Below, piece after piece: positions 1 to 10,433 of a stretch of 49,913 bases of DNA. This DNA comes from Prochlorococcus sp. AG-409-N21 (GTDB lineage Bacteria > Cyanobacteriota > Cyanobacteriia > PCC-6307 > Cyanobiaceae). The first letter of the stretch is position 1; every line of letters begins with the position of its first letter. The DNA lies in contig QCKK01000002.1 of NCBI GenBank assembly GCA_003215415.1, positions 1 to 49,913 on the forward strand, written 5' to 3'. A program made the position numbers and the translations under genes. Below the pieces are notes generated by a model. The model made no database searches, was not told the origin of the DNA, and worked only from the letters and a program-made list of their open reading frames with translations.

Positions 1-973
1 ATAAACCACTTGAAATAGCTGCTCTAGCAATCTCCCAAGCTCTTTCTGCTTCAACATAATCTATTTCTTGTTGTTGCCCACGCCACACAATCGCATCCCT
101 ACCTGATCGCAAATGATCAACAAGATGTGGATAGCTTTCCCTAAGAGCTGCTATGGCTGCATCCTCTGTATAACCAGTTCCGCCTTTCAGCCATTGAAGG
201 ATAAGAACTCTATGACTTTTGTCTTGACTAATGCCACGTCCAATTGCCTGAAGAGCCTTACCTAGAGCACTTGTTGACTTGCCTTTCCCTTCGCCTGTAT
301 AAATTTCTATCCCACCAGTTGTATTTGAAATACTAGCTTCTGAGTCAAGAGAAGGACGTCGATGCGCACGCATCTCAGAATGCAAATCGGCAATTTGGAT
401 TAAATCATTAGGAGCAGCCCTTCCTGTCACAATGATTTCCATTCCTTTGGGCCGATCAGCAAGAGTAGTTACTACATCACTAACTTCAAGCAAGCCCAAA
501 TCCAAAACAGGATTAAGCTCATCAAGTACAACTACTGAATAAAGAGCACTTGCAATAGCACCCTTGGCTATATCCCATCCACGCTTAGCTTCTTTTAAAT
601 CAAACTTTGTAGATTCCTCAGCAGAAAAAAATTCTCCCCTCCCAGTACGTACTTGATCAATTAAATGAGGGAAACCCTGCTGCAATGCTTCAATTGCTGC
701 ATCTTCGTCGTAAGCACGCCCAGGCCCCTTCAAAAACCTTAGTAATAGAACCCTAGTTCGTCTTTGCTCACAAATACCTAAGCCAATAGTTCTTAAAACA
801 ACTCCTAACGCAGCTTGACTTTTCCCCTTCCCTTCTCCGTCATACACATGCAATTGGCCATGACTTCGTTCTTCTCTATCAGAAGCAGTGACAATTCCTA
901 TGCCACGCCCCGTTTTAGCAGGCGAGGCCTTGCTGACATTGTTGTTTTTCTGTGTTTTAGTATCAGACGCCAT
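1..973 (-). CDS. cobO: Cob(I)yrinic acid a,c-diamide adenosyltransferase, tandem-domain (partial)
   Basis: Adds the 5'-deoxyadenosyl group to the cobalt of corrinoids in B12 synthesis or salvage. Reading leftward from an ATG at 971-973, the frame stays open to the window edge, so the 3' end is missing. The translation holds two copies of a CobO/BtuR domain. The first has the P-loop GEGKGKS at residues 46-52, followed by ALGVVLRTIGLG. The second has an identical GEGKGKS at about residues 228-234, followed by a similar ALGKALQAIGRG. Both repeats share an 'R.LLL.(F/W)LKG' strand and a 'DEDAAI/TEDAAI.ALR/Q..(F/Y)PHL(I/V)D' stretch. Single-domain CobO proteins are usually about 200 residues, so this is an internal duplication. 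The gene is divergent from larE with a 50-base gap. The family call is firm; whether both domains are active cannot be told. Confidence 0.9.
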   Translation of the reverse strand, partial: MASDTKTQKNNNVSKASPAKTGRGIGIVTASDREERSHGQLHVYDGEGKGKSQAALGVVLRTIGLGICEQRRTRVLLLRFLKGPGRAYDEDAAIEALQQGFPHLIDQVRTGRGEFFSAEESTKFDLKEAKRGWDIAKGAIASALYSVVVLDELNPVLDLGLLEVSDVVTTLADRPKGMEIIVTGRAAPNDLIQIADLHSEMRAHRRPSLDSEASISNTTGGIEIYTGEGKGKSTSALGKALQAIGRGISQDKSHRVLILQWLKGGTGYTEDAAIAALRESYPHLVDHLRSGRDAIVWRGQQQEIDYVEAERAWEIARAAISSGL

Positions 974-1023
974 GGAATGGCACATACACTTTTGGAGCTT
1001 AACGAGATAAAGGATTAAAGATA

Positions 1024-1881
1024 ATGTTCAAACACACTGCTAAAAAAATTATTTTCCGCCAACAAGAGCTTTTATCGGGTTTAGAGCAAAGACAATTAGA
1101 TTCATTAAGAGCTTGGATGGCGAATCTAGATAAAGTCTGCATTGCCTATTCAGGAGGGGTCGACAGCTCTTTAGTGGCTGCAATTGCATTTGAACAATTA
1201 GGTTCTGACGCAATTGCAATTACCGGAGTATCACCTGCCCTTGCACCGAAGCTTTTAAATGAAGCACGGCTCCAAGCTGAATGGATAGGCATTGCACACA
1301 AAGAAAGAATTACAAAAGAGCTAGAAAATCCTGCATATAGCAACAACCCTTTTAACCGTTGTTATGCCTGCAAAAATGAATTGCATAAACAAATCAAGAC
1401 ATTCACACGAGACCTAGGACAAGTTTGTGTACTTGATGGAGTTAATCATGATGATTTGCAAGACATAAGGCCTGGCATCGAAGCAGGAAAACAAGCTGGG
1501 GTTAAATCTCCATTAGCAGAATTAAAAATAAGCAAACAATCAATCCGCCAAATATCTCGTGCTCTTGGTTTCCCTTGGTGGGATAAACCTGCTCAACCAT
1601 GCCTTGCCTCTCGGTTCGTATATGGAGAAAGCATCACAGCCGAGCGCTTAAACCAAGTAGCACAAGCTGAGGCATGGCTAAATTCCAGAGGCTACAAAGA
1701 ATTGCGTGTACGAATTCAGGGATTAACTGCCAGGATAGAAATTCCTACATATCAAATTGAAAAGCTCATTGAATCAAATGAGAGGAATAGAATAGTTAGC
1801 TACTTTTTATCACTTGGATTTTCTTCTGTTAGTTTAGATTTAGAAGGACTAATAAGTGGCAAGCTTAACCGTAACATATAA
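1024..1881 (+). CDS. larE: ATP-dependent sacrificial sulfur transferase LarE family protein
   Basis: PP-loop ATPase of the LarE family. The studied LarE adenylylates a pyridinium dicarboxylate mononucleotide and donates its own cysteine sulfur to it, making the nickel-pincer cofactor of lactate racemase. The 285-residue protein has the PP-loop SGGVDSS at residues 43-49, a CYAC pair (C113, C116) in the segment NRCYACKNELH, and KPAQPCLASR with C193, matching the position of the sacrificial cysteine in the family. The start is ATG at 1024, with AGGA about 11 bases upstream. No larA, larB or larC lies in this window, so the acceptor here is unknown and another sulfur-transfer role is possible. 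Confidence 0.85.
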   Translation: MFKHTAKKIIFRQQELLSGLEQRQLDSLRAWMANLDKVCIAYSGGVDSSLVAAIAFEQLGSDAIAITGVSPALAPKLLNEARLQAEWIGIAHKERITKELENPAYSNNPFNRCYACKNELHKQIKTFTRDLGQVCVLDGVNHDDLQDIRPGIEAGKQAGVKSPLAELKISKQSIRQISRALGFPWWDKPAQPCLASRFVYGESITAERLNQVAQAEAWLNSRGYKELRVRIQGLTARIEIPTYQIEKLIESNERNRIVSYFLSLGFSSVSLDLEGLISGKLNRNI

Positions 1882-1910
1882 GCTAGTGTGTATTAGTTTA
1901 ATTAACGAAT

Positions 1911-2408
1911 TTAAGATGAGATAATTCCAGTAGGAGATCGTTGAGGATTCCTAACTTCTCCCGACAATCCTTCGGGAGTTTGTCGCAGAAAAGTTTTGAT
2001 CACGTGATTCTTTGCCCTAAATTCGCTACACATAATCTTACAAGCCAGATCAGGCATTGTATGGTCACCACAGGTAAACACATCAACTGCTGCATAACCA
2101 CTTTCTGGCCAAGTATGAATTGATATATGAGATTCAGCCAAAAGTGCTAATCCAGTTACACCCTGAGGAATAAATCTATGAGTTATTAAATTCAAAAGCG
2201 TTGCTCCAGCATTCTTTGCAGCGGCTGTAATTGTTGTTCTCACAAAAGCTTCGTCATTGAGCCTGAAAGCATCACATTCATATAGCTCAAGTATGCAATG
2301 TTTTCCGACAATATCGACCGAAACAGGAATGGAGCCACCAATGATCTCCTCAGTGTCCAAAGCACTCCATCCAGGCTTTGGCTGCAGACAAGATAAAACT
2401 GGATCCAT
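1911..2408 (-). CDS. speD: S-adenosylmethionine decarboxylase proenzyme
   Basis: Makes decarboxylated S-adenosylmethionine, the aminopropyl donor for spermidine. It is the prokaryotic class of pro-enzyme that self-cleaves before a serine to form its pyruvoyl group. The signature [12 protein letters not shown] is present; the cleavage serine is S93 with the chosen start, followed by H98 and a catalytic-type cysteine in DVFTCG at about C113. I chose the ATG at 2408 (MDPVLSC). The frame stays open upstream, but a longer version would overlap the 3' end of recF, and the conserved fold begins well inside ([16 protein letters not shown]). It lies 26 bases downstream of recF on the same strand and is probably co-transcribed. 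At 165 residues it is somewhat longer than the roughly 125-140 typical of the class because of N- and C-terminal tails. Confidence 0.92.
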   Translation of the reverse strand: MDPVLSCLQPKPGWSALDTEEIIGGSIPVSVDIVGKHCILELYECDAFRLNDEAFVRTTITAAAKNAGATLLNLITHRFIPQGVTGLALLAESHISIHTWPESGYAAVDVFTCGDHTMPDLACKIMCSEFRAKNHVIKTFLRQTPEGLSGEVRNPQRSPTGIISS

Positions 2409-2434
2409 CAATGCTTTATAAATGGCTGTATAGA

Positions 2435-3553
2435 CTAACTGACTCCCCCCTTCAAACTCAACAAATCCTCTGTAAGGGCTTGAGAATGCTTCTGCCAATC
2501 ACATTCAAAAGCATCCAAATGAGTCGCTGTAATCAAGCATTGATGCTTCTCTCCAACAGCCTCAAGTAATAGCAATTGACGATTAGGATCCAATTCTGCA
2601 AGTACGTCATCTAATAGCAAAATTGGTGGCTCGCCATAGATTCCTGATAGCAACTCCAATTCTGCAAGCTTCAAAGACAAAACAAGAGTTCTTTGTTGTC
2701 CAGCTGAGGCAAATCTTTTTGCCGTCAAACTATTAATTAAAAAACCAACCTCATCTCGATGAGGACCAACTTTGCATATTCCTATTCTCTCCTCGTCAGC
2801 TCGTTGTATATAAAGTTGTTTCTCAATCCCGAGTCTCCATGATTCTTCTGCTTCCTCCCCTTCCAATGTGCTCCCAGGTAAATAAGTTAATTCTAAGGAT
2901 TCTTTACTATTACTTAGACAAGTTTGCCAAGTAGCGGCGAGCGGCTGTAAATGACGAATTGCTCGACTTCTTCGCCTATGTATTCGTGTACTGGCTAAGG
3001 CCATCTGAACATCAAAGGCATCTAAAATAGAGTCACGTTCTTTGCTAGAACCTGAGCGCCAATTGCGCCAAAGCTGACTACGTTGCCGCAGTAATTTGTT
3101 ATATCGACTAATTAAATCGCCATAAATTGGTTCCAATTGCTGGACAACTCTATCAAGCCAATGTCTTCTTAAAGAAGGTTCTCCTCGAACTAATTCAAGA
3201 TCTAGAGCACTGAAACTCACACAACGCAAAGGGCCAATTAAATCAAGCTGCCGAACTAAAGGTTTTTGATTCCGTATAGCTTTTCTCCCACCTTTCCTCC
3301 TAAATTCAAGTTGAATATGATCATCTTCATTGGCTTGTGCACGAATAACTGCATTATTTTCATCCCAAAAAATTAAATCCTGATCACTCCCAGCTCTATG
3401 GGAACGAAGAGTCCCAAGCAATTCGACTGCCTCTAACAAATTTGATTTACCTATTCCATTAGGTCCAATAAGCAACAAACGCTTTTCATTCAACTCCAGC
3501 TCAAACCTGCTGTAGTTTCGAAAGTTATTAAGTTCTAGCTTGTTAAGGCGAAT
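2435..3553 (-). CDS. recF: DNA replication and repair protein RecF
   Basis: SMC/ABC-type ATPase that loads RecA at gaps with RecO and RecR. It has the Walker [10 protein letters not shown], a signature-like [17 protein letters not shown], and the Walker [12 protein letters not shown]. The first conventional start in frame is TTG at 3493, but that would remove the conserved first strand. The frame upstream reads [21 protein letters not shown], which matches the RecF N-terminus, and the preceding codon run ends at a TAA just before GAC ACT ATT. No ATG, GTG or TTG exists between that stop and residue 21, so the most likely start is the rare codon ATT at 3551-3553. I give that start with caution; the minimum certain extent is 2435-3493. 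It precedes speD. Confidence 0.88.
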   Translation of the reverse strand: MRLNKLELNNFRNYSRFELELNEKRLLLIGPNGIGKSNLLEAVELLGTLRSHRAGSDQDLIFWDENNAVIRAQANEDDHIQLEFRRKGGRKAIRNQKPLVRQLDLIGPLRCVSFSALDLELVRGEPSLRRHWLDRVVQQLEPIYGDLISRYNKLLRQRSQLWRNWRSGSSKERDSILDAFDVQMALASTRIHRRRSRAIRHLQPLAATWQTCLSNSKESLELTYLPGSTLEGEEAEESWRLGIEKQLYIQRADEERIGICKVGPHRDEVGFLINSLTAKRFASAGQQRTLVLSLKLAELELLSGIYGEPPILLLDDVLAELDPNRQLLLLEAVGEKHQCLITATHLDAFECDWQKHSQALTEDLLSLKGGVS

Positions 3554-3637
3554 AGTGTCTTACGCAGCCTTTGGCTAAGTTAACTTGAAAAAGGTTGCGA
3601 TCGTTAAATATCATGTGATGACATCAAATTTTGATGA

Positions 3638-3711
3638 GGGCATGTAGCTCAGTTGGATAGAGCATCAGATTCCGGTTCTGAGAGTCGGGGGTTCGAGTCC
3701 CTCCATGCTCG
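3638..3711 (+). tRNA. tRNA-Arg (anticodon CCG)
   Basis: A complete cloverleaf can be drawn over 74 bases. The acceptor stem pairs GGGCATG (3638-3644) with CATGCTC (3704-3710), with a G discriminator at 3711. The D arm has GCTC/GAGC, the anticodon stem is TCAGA/TCTGA with loop TTCCGGT (anticodon CCG at 3672-3674), and the T loop is TTCGAGT. CCA is not encoded. The gene is divergent from recF and sits upstream of the convergent acetyltransferase gene. Confidence 0.96.
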
Positions 3712-3730
3712 TTTTGATAGTCAATTGAAA

Positions 3731-4186
3731 TTAACGAAGTTTAAAAGCCATAGCCCTTATCCCTGCTGGATCAATCACAAATCCATTGGCCTTTAATGAT
3801 TGAATTGCGATACTTGAAGCCGCAATCGAAATACTGCATCCGGGCATATCTCGCCGTAAAAGATGGAGAACACGATGAACCAAAACAGCAATCAATTGAG
3901 CTTGAAACTCACCTGGCTCGGCGACTAAGTTCCAAAGATTTGCATTTAAGCCATGATCACTTGTGGCACGTACAAAACCAACAAGATTGTTATTCTTCTC
4001 ATTTAAAATGCATAAATTACAAAAGCTATTTTCCAAGGCATCAGCCAACTTCTTCGGGGAATAAGTTGGTTCATTACAACATGAAAGTAATCTATTTAAA
4101 TCTCTCGCAGAAGGAACAAAATCCATCTCAAGAAGATACCCATGAGGGAGAGTGGGTAGTGAAAAACCTGAACGAAAAGAAAACAA
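3731..4186 (-). CDS. GNAT family N-acetyltransferase
   Basis: A predicted acyl-CoA-dependent acetyltransferase of unknown substrate. The 151-residue translation has the GNAT pattern: LVGFVRATSDHGLNANLWNL as strands 2-4, followed by an acetyl-CoA-binding helix region (FQAQLIAVLVHRVLHLLRR) and a C-terminal ISIAASSIAIQSLKANGF strand-helix. The start given is TTG at 4186, seven bases after the ppc stop; an ATG at residue 21 (MDFVPSARDL) is an alternative. It is the last gene of the trpE-gshA-ppc run and converges on tRNA-Arg. The Q/RxxGxG/A loop is degenerate, so activity is not certain. Confidence 0.7.
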   Translation of the reverse strand: MFSFRSGFSLPTLPHGYLLEMDFVPSARDLNRLLSCCNEPTYSPKKLADALENSFCNLCILNEKNNNLVGFVRATSDHGLNANLWNLVAEPGEFQAQLIAVLVHRVLHLLRRDMPGCSISIAASSIAIQSLKANGFVIDPAGIRAMAFKLR

Positions 4187-4193
4187 CTTTCGA

Positions 4194-7100
4194 CTAACCC
4201 GTATTCCTCATTCCTGCAGCAATTCCATTAATTGTTAGCAGTGCACCCCTTAATAATTCGCTTCGACTATATGTCCTGCCATTATCACCATTTGTTTCTA
4301 GAGCTTCACTCATGGGAGGTTGACGATTTTGATCTCTAAGCCTACGAAGGAGCGCGACTTGAAGGAAGCCTAAAGGGACAATAGTTCTATTGCGTAAATC
4401 AACTGACAACTGCAAAGCCGGATCTGCTCCAAGCAATCTTGAATGACCAGTTATTTCGAGTATTAATCTCTTAGTCAAACTATACTCAGTTGCAATAATC
4501 TCAAAAATCCTATTAAAAGCATCACGATTCTCTGGGTTACCTAAACTACTTACATAATGATGAGCTAAATCAAGGTCGACTTTCGATAGAGTCATCTCTA
4601 CTTTAGAAATCAACATTCGAAAAAAGGGCCAACGTTGATGCAATCTTCTCAGTAAATCAAGTTGATCTGCATCAGCTTCTACTTCAACAAATAAAGCCGT
4701 GCCTACACCAAACCAACTTGGCAAGAGAAAGCGACTTTGAGTCCAACCAAATACCCATGGAATGGCTCTAAGGCTAGAGAGATCTTTGGCTCCACTTTTG
4801 CGTCTCGCAGGTCTGCTAGATATTTGAAGTTTACTTATCTCCTCTATAGGAGTTACCTCCTGGAAAAAGGCAACAAGATCTGGGTTGTCATGAACAAGTG
4901 CACGATAATGTTCACGGGAGTGGGCAGCCAATCTCGTCATTAACTGATTCCAGCTCGGTGTCGCATCCAATTGGTTTGTGACCAAGCTATTTTGCAAGAC
5001 AGCAGTTGTCACAGTTTCGAGGTTATATAAAGCTAGTTCTGGAAGGCTATATTTCGATGCAAGAACTTCACCCTGCTCGGTGATCTTAATGCGACCTTGA
5101 AGTGTTCCGCTTGGCTGCGCCAATATCGCTTGATAAGCGGGGCCTCCTCCTCGACCTACAGATCCTCCACGACCATGAAATAGTCTCAAAGCTACTCCAT
5201 GTCGACAAGCTAAATCCTGTAACGCTATCTGAGCCTGATGAATCTCCCAATTACTAGAAAGAAATCCTGAATCTTTATTGCTATCAGAATAACCAAGCAT
5301 CAATTCTTGAAGAGGTTGTAAATTCTCTCCAATCGGTGGCAATAAATCGCGATAAATGCTTGCCTCAAAAAGCTGCTCCATTACAGCAGGTGCATGCTGA
5401 AGATCTTCTACTGTCTCAAAAAGTGGAACTACTAATAAATCTGCTGTGCGAGCAGTAGGATCAACCAATCCAGCTTCTTTTGCAAGAAGAAGGACCTCCA
5501 AAAGGTCTGAGACTGAATGACTCATGGAAATTACATAAGTCCTACAAATTCGACTGCCAAATTCCTCCTGCAATCTATGCAACATGCGAAATACCGAAAC
5601 CGTTTGAGATGTGCCAGGAGACCAACCAACAGCAGATGGAATTAAAGGCCGTCTAGTCTGAAGTTCTTCCATTAACCAATTCACTCGCTCACTTTCATCC
5701 ATATCTCCATATGCTTTGGGAAGATCAAGAAATCGAGTTAATTCATCTAAAGCATCACTATGTCGCGTACTTTCCTGACGTATATCAAGACTGGCGAGTG
5801 AAAAAGCAAAAATGTGAACCTGAGTTAGCAAAGTATCTAACGGTTCACAACTTAAATTCGTGCTAACTAAACTATTGCGAATAAGTTCTAAGTCACTTCT
5901 AAATTCGGCTACGGAACCATAATGCAAAGATTCGCCAACACTTGAAGGATTTGCAGATGAACTAATTGCTTCTGGTGGTGTTTGCCAACCAGCTTCAGCT
6001 AGTTGTTGATTCCTCAGGTGTGTGAGTCGCAATCTCTCAATGATATAACTCACTTTCAATCGATATGGCTCTAGCCTATATCTCGCAGCTCTTTCCTCAT
6101 AGACTTCAGGGAATCTAAGTCTGTCCATCTCAAGTGATTCCAATAAAGGTGCACTTACCTGACTCCATTGCATTGAAATACTTAATTGATCTCTTAAGTC
6201 TTGGACCGAGCGTATATACCTCTCCAGCATTAACTGCCTTTGATAACAGGCAGTTCGCCAAGTTATTTCAGGGGTTACAGATGGATTGCCATCACGATCT
6301 GAGCCCACCCACGACCCAAAAGTACAAAAGGCCGCTTGTGGAATTTGTACATCTGGATAACTTGCTGCTAGTGCTGTATTAATTCGTCTACGTAACTGAG
6401 GCATTGCATCAAATAAAACCTGCTGAAAATAATGAAGAGCATAATCAACCTCATCTAAAACAGAAGGTTTGAATTGGTGCAACTCATCGGTTCGCCACCA
6501 AAGACGAATTTCCTCCTCTAATTGCAATCTAAGACTCTCCTTCTCAGCAGTAGAAGAATCAGATTGCAATTGCTTTAAAAGACTTGCCACCCTTCTTTGT
6601 TTATGACGTACAGTGTGGCGAACTATTTCTGTAGGGTGTGCAGTAAAAACAAGGCGTATATCTAATTCTTGTAAGAGTTTTTCCAACTGCACTGGCGGGA
6701 CATTGAGGCTACGTAAACGATCAAAAAGTTCTCGAAATGTTGCCGGATCAGTCTGACTCGCTAATGGTGGAGCAAATGGATCAAAATGTCCCGAAGTCCC
6801 ATCTTCTTTGCTTTGACTAATGCTTTCTAAATAGCCATCCTCTTCAATACGTTGTTCAAGAATATTAACTAACTGAAAGTACAAAGAAAATGCCCTTGCC
6901 GCAGATATAGCTTCTGCGAGGTCCATTTCCCTAATTAAAAGAATAATTGCAACACTCGTACTATTTGAATCTGGTCCGTCAAATCCAATTGGATCACTAA
7001 GTTGTTTCAAACGAAGCAATCTTTCTGCTTGTTCAGGTGGGCACTCACTACGAAGAACAGTTTGCCAAAGATCTTCAACTAACTCCAAACGATGTTTAAG

Positions 7101-7205
7101 AAGGCGACGTGAATCATGATCATCTTTATGAGTACTAACAACATCCTTCTCAGATGATTGGGATGAATTGAGAGGCATATATGAATTGGGTTTAGGTTTA
7201 ACCAT
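4194..7205 (-). CDS. ppc: Phosphoenolpyruvate carboxylase
   Basis: Carboxylates phosphoenolpyruvate to oxaloacetate, the anaplerotic carbon entry used beside Rubisco in cyanobacteria. The protein has 1003 residues, normal for the bacterial enzyme. The catalytic TAHPTE motif is at about residues 188-193 (His190). [11 protein letters not shown] lies near residue 638, and the glycine-rich [14 protein letters not shown] near 678. The protein ends in the canonical RNTG. ATG at 7205 begins 2 bases after the gshA stop, implying coupling. No phosphorylation-type N-terminal serine motif of plant enzymes is evident. Confidence 0.98.
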   Translation of the reverse strand: MVKPKPNSYMPLNSSQSSEKDVVSTHKDDHDSRRLLKHRLELVEDLWQTVLRSECPPEQAERLLRLKQLSDPIGFDGPDSNSTSVAIILLIREMDLAEAISAARAFSLYFQLVNILEQRIEEDGYLESISQSKEDGTSGHFDPFAPPLASQTDPATFRELFDRLRSLNVPPVQLEKLLQELDIRLVFTAHPTEIVRHTVRHKQRRVASLLKQLQSDSSTAEKESLRLQLEEEIRLWWRTDELHQFKPSVLDEVDYALHYFQQVLFDAMPQLRRRINTALAASYPDVQIPQAAFCTFGSWVGSDRDGNPSVTPEITWRTACYQRQLMLERYIRSVQDLRDQLSISMQWSQVSAPLLESLEMDRLRFPEVYEERAARYRLEPYRLKVSYIIERLRLTHLRNQQLAEAGWQTPPEAISSSANPSSVGESLHYGSVAEFRSDLELIRNSLVSTNLSCEPLDTLLTQVHIFAFSLASLDIRQESTRHSDALDELTRFLDLPKAYGDMDESERVNWLMEELQTRRPLIPSAVGWSPGTSQTVSVFRMLHRLQEEFGSRICRTYVISMSHSVSDLLEVLLLAKEAGLVDPTARTADLLVVPLFETVEDLQHAPAVMEQLFEASIYRDLLPPIGENLQPLQELMLGYSDSNKDSGFLSSNWEIHQAQIALQDLACRHGVALRLFHGRGGSVGRGGGPAYQAILAQPSGTLQGRIKITEQGEVLASKYSLPELALYNLETVTTAVLQNSLVTNQLDATPSWNQLMTRLAAHSREHYRALVHDNPDLVAFFQEVTPIEEISKLQISSRPARRKSGAKDLSSLRAIPWVFGWTQSRFLLPSWFGVGTALFVEVEADADQLDLLRRLHQRWPFFRMLISKVEMTLSKVDLDLAHHYVSSLGNPENRDAFNRIFEIIATEYSLTKRLILEITGHSRLLGADPALQLSVDLRNRTIVPLGFLQVALLRRLRDQNRQPPMSEALETNGDNGRTYSRSELLRGALLTINGIAAGMRNTG

Positions 7206-7207
7206 GA

Positions 7208-8350
7208 CTATCCGAAAATCTCCTCTGAATTATTAATAGAAAACTCTTCATTTTGCATTTGAATAATACTTTCTTTTAGAAGATCCTCCATAGTGGTTCC
7301 TGTCTCATAGGAATGTAGCCATTGCATTGCCTGATTGCCTCTATCTAAAACAAAACGAAGGGGTCTTAAATGCTCTGAGATTTCAAGTTCCATAGCCATA
7401 GGGGTAACTAAATCAAGCAATTCTTCAATCCAGTTTCGACAAGTCACCTGACTACCATCCTTCCAATGATGCAATGATGCATCTAAACTCATTTTGGCGG
7501 CATTCACGTCATTTGCATCACTCAAAGCAGCAAGCTCATTAGCATCTAATTCACTTGCTTTTAAAGGATCCAATTCAGAAGGGTTCTTAAGTAAACTCAA
7601 TACACGTAATTCAAGCAAAGCAGTAACTGCAAGAAGAATAGATGGATTAGTAATAAGGTCACATATGCGTAGCTCAATTCGATTTAAGTCATAGGGACGC
7701 CTAGGGCCATTTGGCCTGACCGAAGTCCACAAATGACGTTCATTGCGCATTGAGCCATTTGCCAATTGTTCTTCAATCCATTGCACATAATGTGCATGAG
7801 AAAGGAAAATAGGCACTTTTGCTGGTGTTAGTGGAAATTGCAACCATCTTTGAGAATGTGCTCCAGTAAGCCGGCCATCTAAGAACGGAGAGCTTGCACT
7901 TAAAGCAAGAAATAAAGCAGCTTCACATCTAACTAATCGAAGTGCCGCAAAAAGCATTTGCAAATCTTCCAATCCAAGATTTATATGAATACTGGCGGTA
8001 ACAACTCTTGTTCCATAATTTTTTTCAATTAAATCATGGTAAGGATTGAATTGATCTGAACGTTCAAATACACCACTATCCCCAAGACTAAGTGTGCTCC
8101 CAGGAAGAAGAGTTAATTGTCGTGAAGCTAACCATTTTCTAAGTTTTCTCCTAGGTAAAAGCAGAGCTTCTCCTAAAAAGGAATAATCACTTTCAGGGTC
8201 TGTTATATATTCTAAATTCCGTTGATCAGGTTCTGTTGCAAAATCAGGTAGGTCTCTCGTTACAGCAACAGAAACACCCACATGCTTACCCGTTGGCAAT
8301 CCAGTAAAAAGCTCTACTTCAAAACCTTTAAGCAATAAGCTCTTGCTCAT
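7208..8350 (-). CDS. gshA: Glutamate-cysteine ligase, cyanobacterial type
   Basis: First step of glutathione synthesis: ATP-dependent joining of glutamate and cysteine. The 380-residue protein is of the cyanobacterial type, recognised from the N-terminal [22 protein letters not shown], the NLEYITDPE segment, and the [12 protein letters not shown] and [10 protein letters not shown] core motifs. ATG at 8350 overlaps the trpE stop in an ATGA, so it is translationally coupled to trpE. It is followed immediately by ppc. The pairing with tryptophan synthesis looks like simple genome packing rather than a shared pathway. Confidence 0.9.
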   Translation of the reverse strand: MSKSLLLKGFEVELFTGLPTGKHVGVSVAVTRDLPDFATEPDQRNLEYITDPESDYSFLGEALLLPRRKLRKWLASRQLTLLPGSTLSLGDSGVFERSDQFNPYHDLIEKNYGTRVVTASIHINLGLEDLQMLFAALRLVRCEAALFLALSASSPFLDGRLTGAHSQRWLQFPLTPAKVPIFLSHAHYVQWIEEQLANGSMRNERHLWTSVRPNGPRRPYDLNRIELRICDLITNPSILLAVTALLELRVLSLLKNPSELDPLKASELDANELAALSDANDVNAAKMSLDASLHHWKDGSQVTCRNWIEELLDLVTPMAMELEISEHLRPLRFVLDRGNQAMQWLHSYETGTTMEDLLKESIIQMQNEEFSINNSEEIFG

Positions 8351-9867
8351 GAGCTATATGAATTTAGACAAGACAAGGCCTTAAGCATGCCCTTTGCCTT
8401 ATTGATTGTCTCTTGATATTCAGCACTAGGAACTGAATCAGCTACAACCCCAGCACCTGCCTGAACCTTGACCAAACAACCACCATCAGGATTGGGACGA
8501 ACAATCATGGTGCGAATCGTAATTGCAGTATTTAGAGCTCCTGAAAGATCCATTGATCCATAAACACCCGAATAAGGCCCCCTTGCATCCGGTTCCATTT
8601 GATTAATTAGTTGCATAGCCCTAATTTTGGGTGCACCACTTACTGTCCCTGCTGGGAATGAAGCCATCAGCAAATCCCAAACGTCCTTCCCCGCAGCCAA
8701 AATCCCATGTACTTCACTAACAATATGCATCACATGTGAGTATTTCTCTATAACCATTAAATCGTTAACTTGAACACTTCCAGGTTTACAAACTCGACCA
8801 AGATCATTTCGCCCGAGATCAACCAACATTACGTGTTCTGCTCTTTCCTTAGGGTCAGCTAGTAATTCCACTTCCATTTTTTGATCTTCTAGTTCATTCG
8901 AACCCCTAGGTCTAGTACCAGCAATAGGCCTAAGACTTGCTTTAATGCCTTCTGAAGAAGGCTCTGCCTTGACCATGACTTCAGGGCTAGACCCAATCAG
9001 TTGCCATTCTCCAAAATCAAAGAATGCCATATAAGGTGATGGATTTATCATCCTTAAACTTCTATAAAGCTCAACTGGTTGCTGAGGCACTTGTGCTTCC
9101 AACCTTTGACTAAGAACTAATTGAAAAACATCTCCTGCAGAAATATTGCTCTTTACTAATTTGACTGCATCTTCAAAATCTGATTGTTCAAAGTTACTTG
9201 TTGTACCACTAGGAAGCCGATCCTCTTCCAGCCAATCAAATGGCTTGAGTGGAGCAAGAGGAGTTGCCATTCTTTTTTCTAATTCATTAATATGAAATTG
9301 AGCATGTTCATACGCTTCATCAACTGTTTGTCCATTGCTCATATCTCCATAAACAAGAGCGGTTATGACACGCTTTACTTGATCTATTACCAAAATACTA
9401 TCCATTAACATCCAAGCGCCATCTGGCGGATCAGCTTCATCGATTGAATGAACGGGAACACTAGGCTCAATCCATCTGATCATTTCATAACCCCACATCC
9501 CATATAAATGCCCTAAAGGAGGAAGCCCTGGCACAGAAGCTGTCTTATAGGGAGACAGGCAATCCCTCAAGACTTCAAAAGGATTTCCACTAAATTCTTG
9601 AATTTGACCATCTCTCCAACTCTGGGAAATACGATCCCCCCTTGCTGTAATAGTCCAGAGTGGATTAGAAGCAACAATGCTCCACCTCCCCAATAATTCT
9701 CCCCCTTCAATAGATTCCAACAGAACACCTGGTGGTCGATCAGAACCTACCTTCAACCAAGTCGTAAGAGGAGTTTCAAGATCTGCGGGCCAACTTTTTG
9801 CAAGCGGCACAAAATTTGAGCCACTTTCAGCAGCCCTATAAAAGTCAGCTTGATTAAAACTCAACAT
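8347..9867 (-). CDS. trpE: Anthranilate synthase component I
   Basis: Converts chorismate to anthranilate using ammonia from the glutaminase subunit TrpG. The 506-residue protein has the N-terminal feedback element LLES (residues 49-52), where tryptophan binds in studied enzymes, and the chorismate-binding core: SPEVMVKAE, PIAGTRPRG, LLADPKERAEHVMLVDLGRN and FPAGTVSGAPKIRAMQLI. ATG at 9867. The glutaminase subunit is not in this window. Possible confusion with aminodeoxychorismate synthase (PabB) is made unlikely by the overall length and N-terminal domain. Confidence 0.95.
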   Translation of the reverse strand: MLSFNQADFYRAAESGSNFVPLAKSWPADLETPLTTWLKVGSDRPPGVLLESIEGGELLGRWSIVASNPLWTITARGDRISQSWRDGQIQEFSGNPFEVLRDCLSPYKTASVPGLPPLGHLYGMWGYEMIRWIEPSVPVHSIDEADPPDGAWMLMDSILVIDQVKRVITALVYGDMSNGQTVDEAYEHAQFHINELEKRMATPLAPLKPFDWLEEDRLPSGTTSNFEQSDFEDAVKLVKSNISAGDVFQLVLSQRLEAQVPQQPVELYRSLRMINPSPYMAFFDFGEWQLIGSSPEVMVKAEPSSEGIKASLRPIAGTRPRGSNELEDQKMEVELLADPKERAEHVMLVDLGRNDLGRVCKPGSVQVNDLMVIEKYSHVMHIVSEVHGILAAGKDVWDLLMASFPAGTVSGAPKIRAMQLINQMEPDARGPYSGVYGSMDLSGALNTAITIRTMIVRPNPDGGCLVKVQAGAGVVADSVPSAEYQETINKAKGMLKALSCLNSYSS

Positions 9868-9929
9868 GTAGGAATCCTCGCAGCCTATCGATAGACATTA
9901 AGGATCCCTGCGAATGTTCAGAGAAATAA

Positions 9930-10361
9930 TCAGCTATCGAAAGTATTGCGCCCAGAAAATTTAATACTTGCAGGATTTGGATTCTCTCCAATTCTGCGAG
10001 CATTGTGATTAACAATCGGGCGGCCTTCATTTACCTTCTCAGGGAAGACACCATCCTTTGGATGAAGGAACTCTGTATCACCGCCTGGGAAAATGCGGTA
10101 AATCTTGTAATCCTCAATCCTTGGCTTAAAGCTGCTACGCAGTTGAGTCCCAAGAGCAAGGCACTGTTCCTTGCGGGCGAAATACATGATGTTGTCGCCC
10201 TCATTCATAAGTGCAGCACCACCTGTAGGAAGTTCAAAAGCCTGTGCTTTAGAACTTGACCAAGTGATTGCGTACTTTTCCTCGGTTTCAGCAGCATTCA
10301 AAAGGCCGCCTGTACTGCCAATACCCTGAGGTAATTTGCCTTTTAGTGCCTGATCTGTCAT
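9930..10361 (-). CDS. psaD: Photosystem I reaction center subunit II (PsaD)
   Basis: Stromal-side peripheral subunit of photosystem I that docks ferredoxin and stabilises PsaC. The 143-residue translation contains [67 protein letters not shown] and [17 protein letters not shown], the hallmark sequence of PsaD. ATG at 10359-10361 is chosen because AGGAAAG lies 5-11 bases upstream and the known N-terminus begins here; the frame extends 15 codons further. An inverted repeat upstream (10434-10452) suggests its own regulated promoter. Confidence 0.97.
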   Translation of the reverse strand: MTDQALKGKLPQGIGSTGGLLNAAETEEKYAITWSSSKAQAFELPTGGAALMNEGDNIMYFARKEQCLALGTQLRSSFKPRIEDYKIYRIFPGGDTEFLHPKDGVFPEKVNEGRPIVNHNARRIGENPNPASIKFSGRNTFDS

Positions 10362-10433
10362 GGCTTTCCTGGAAATCAGCATGCCGTTACTAGTAAAAAG
10401 TAGCACCGTGTTTTATGACCTATGACACTTAAT

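Noticed and set aside
815-1018. 67-residue plus-strand frame left of larE
   Set aside because: It is antisense to the first domain of the cobalamin adenosyltransferase, whose motif-rich translation is clearly the real one.
3796-4197. 133-residue plus-strand frame opposite the GNAT gene
   Set aside because: The minus-strand frame has the acetyltransferase pattern; this one is a shadow with unusual composition.
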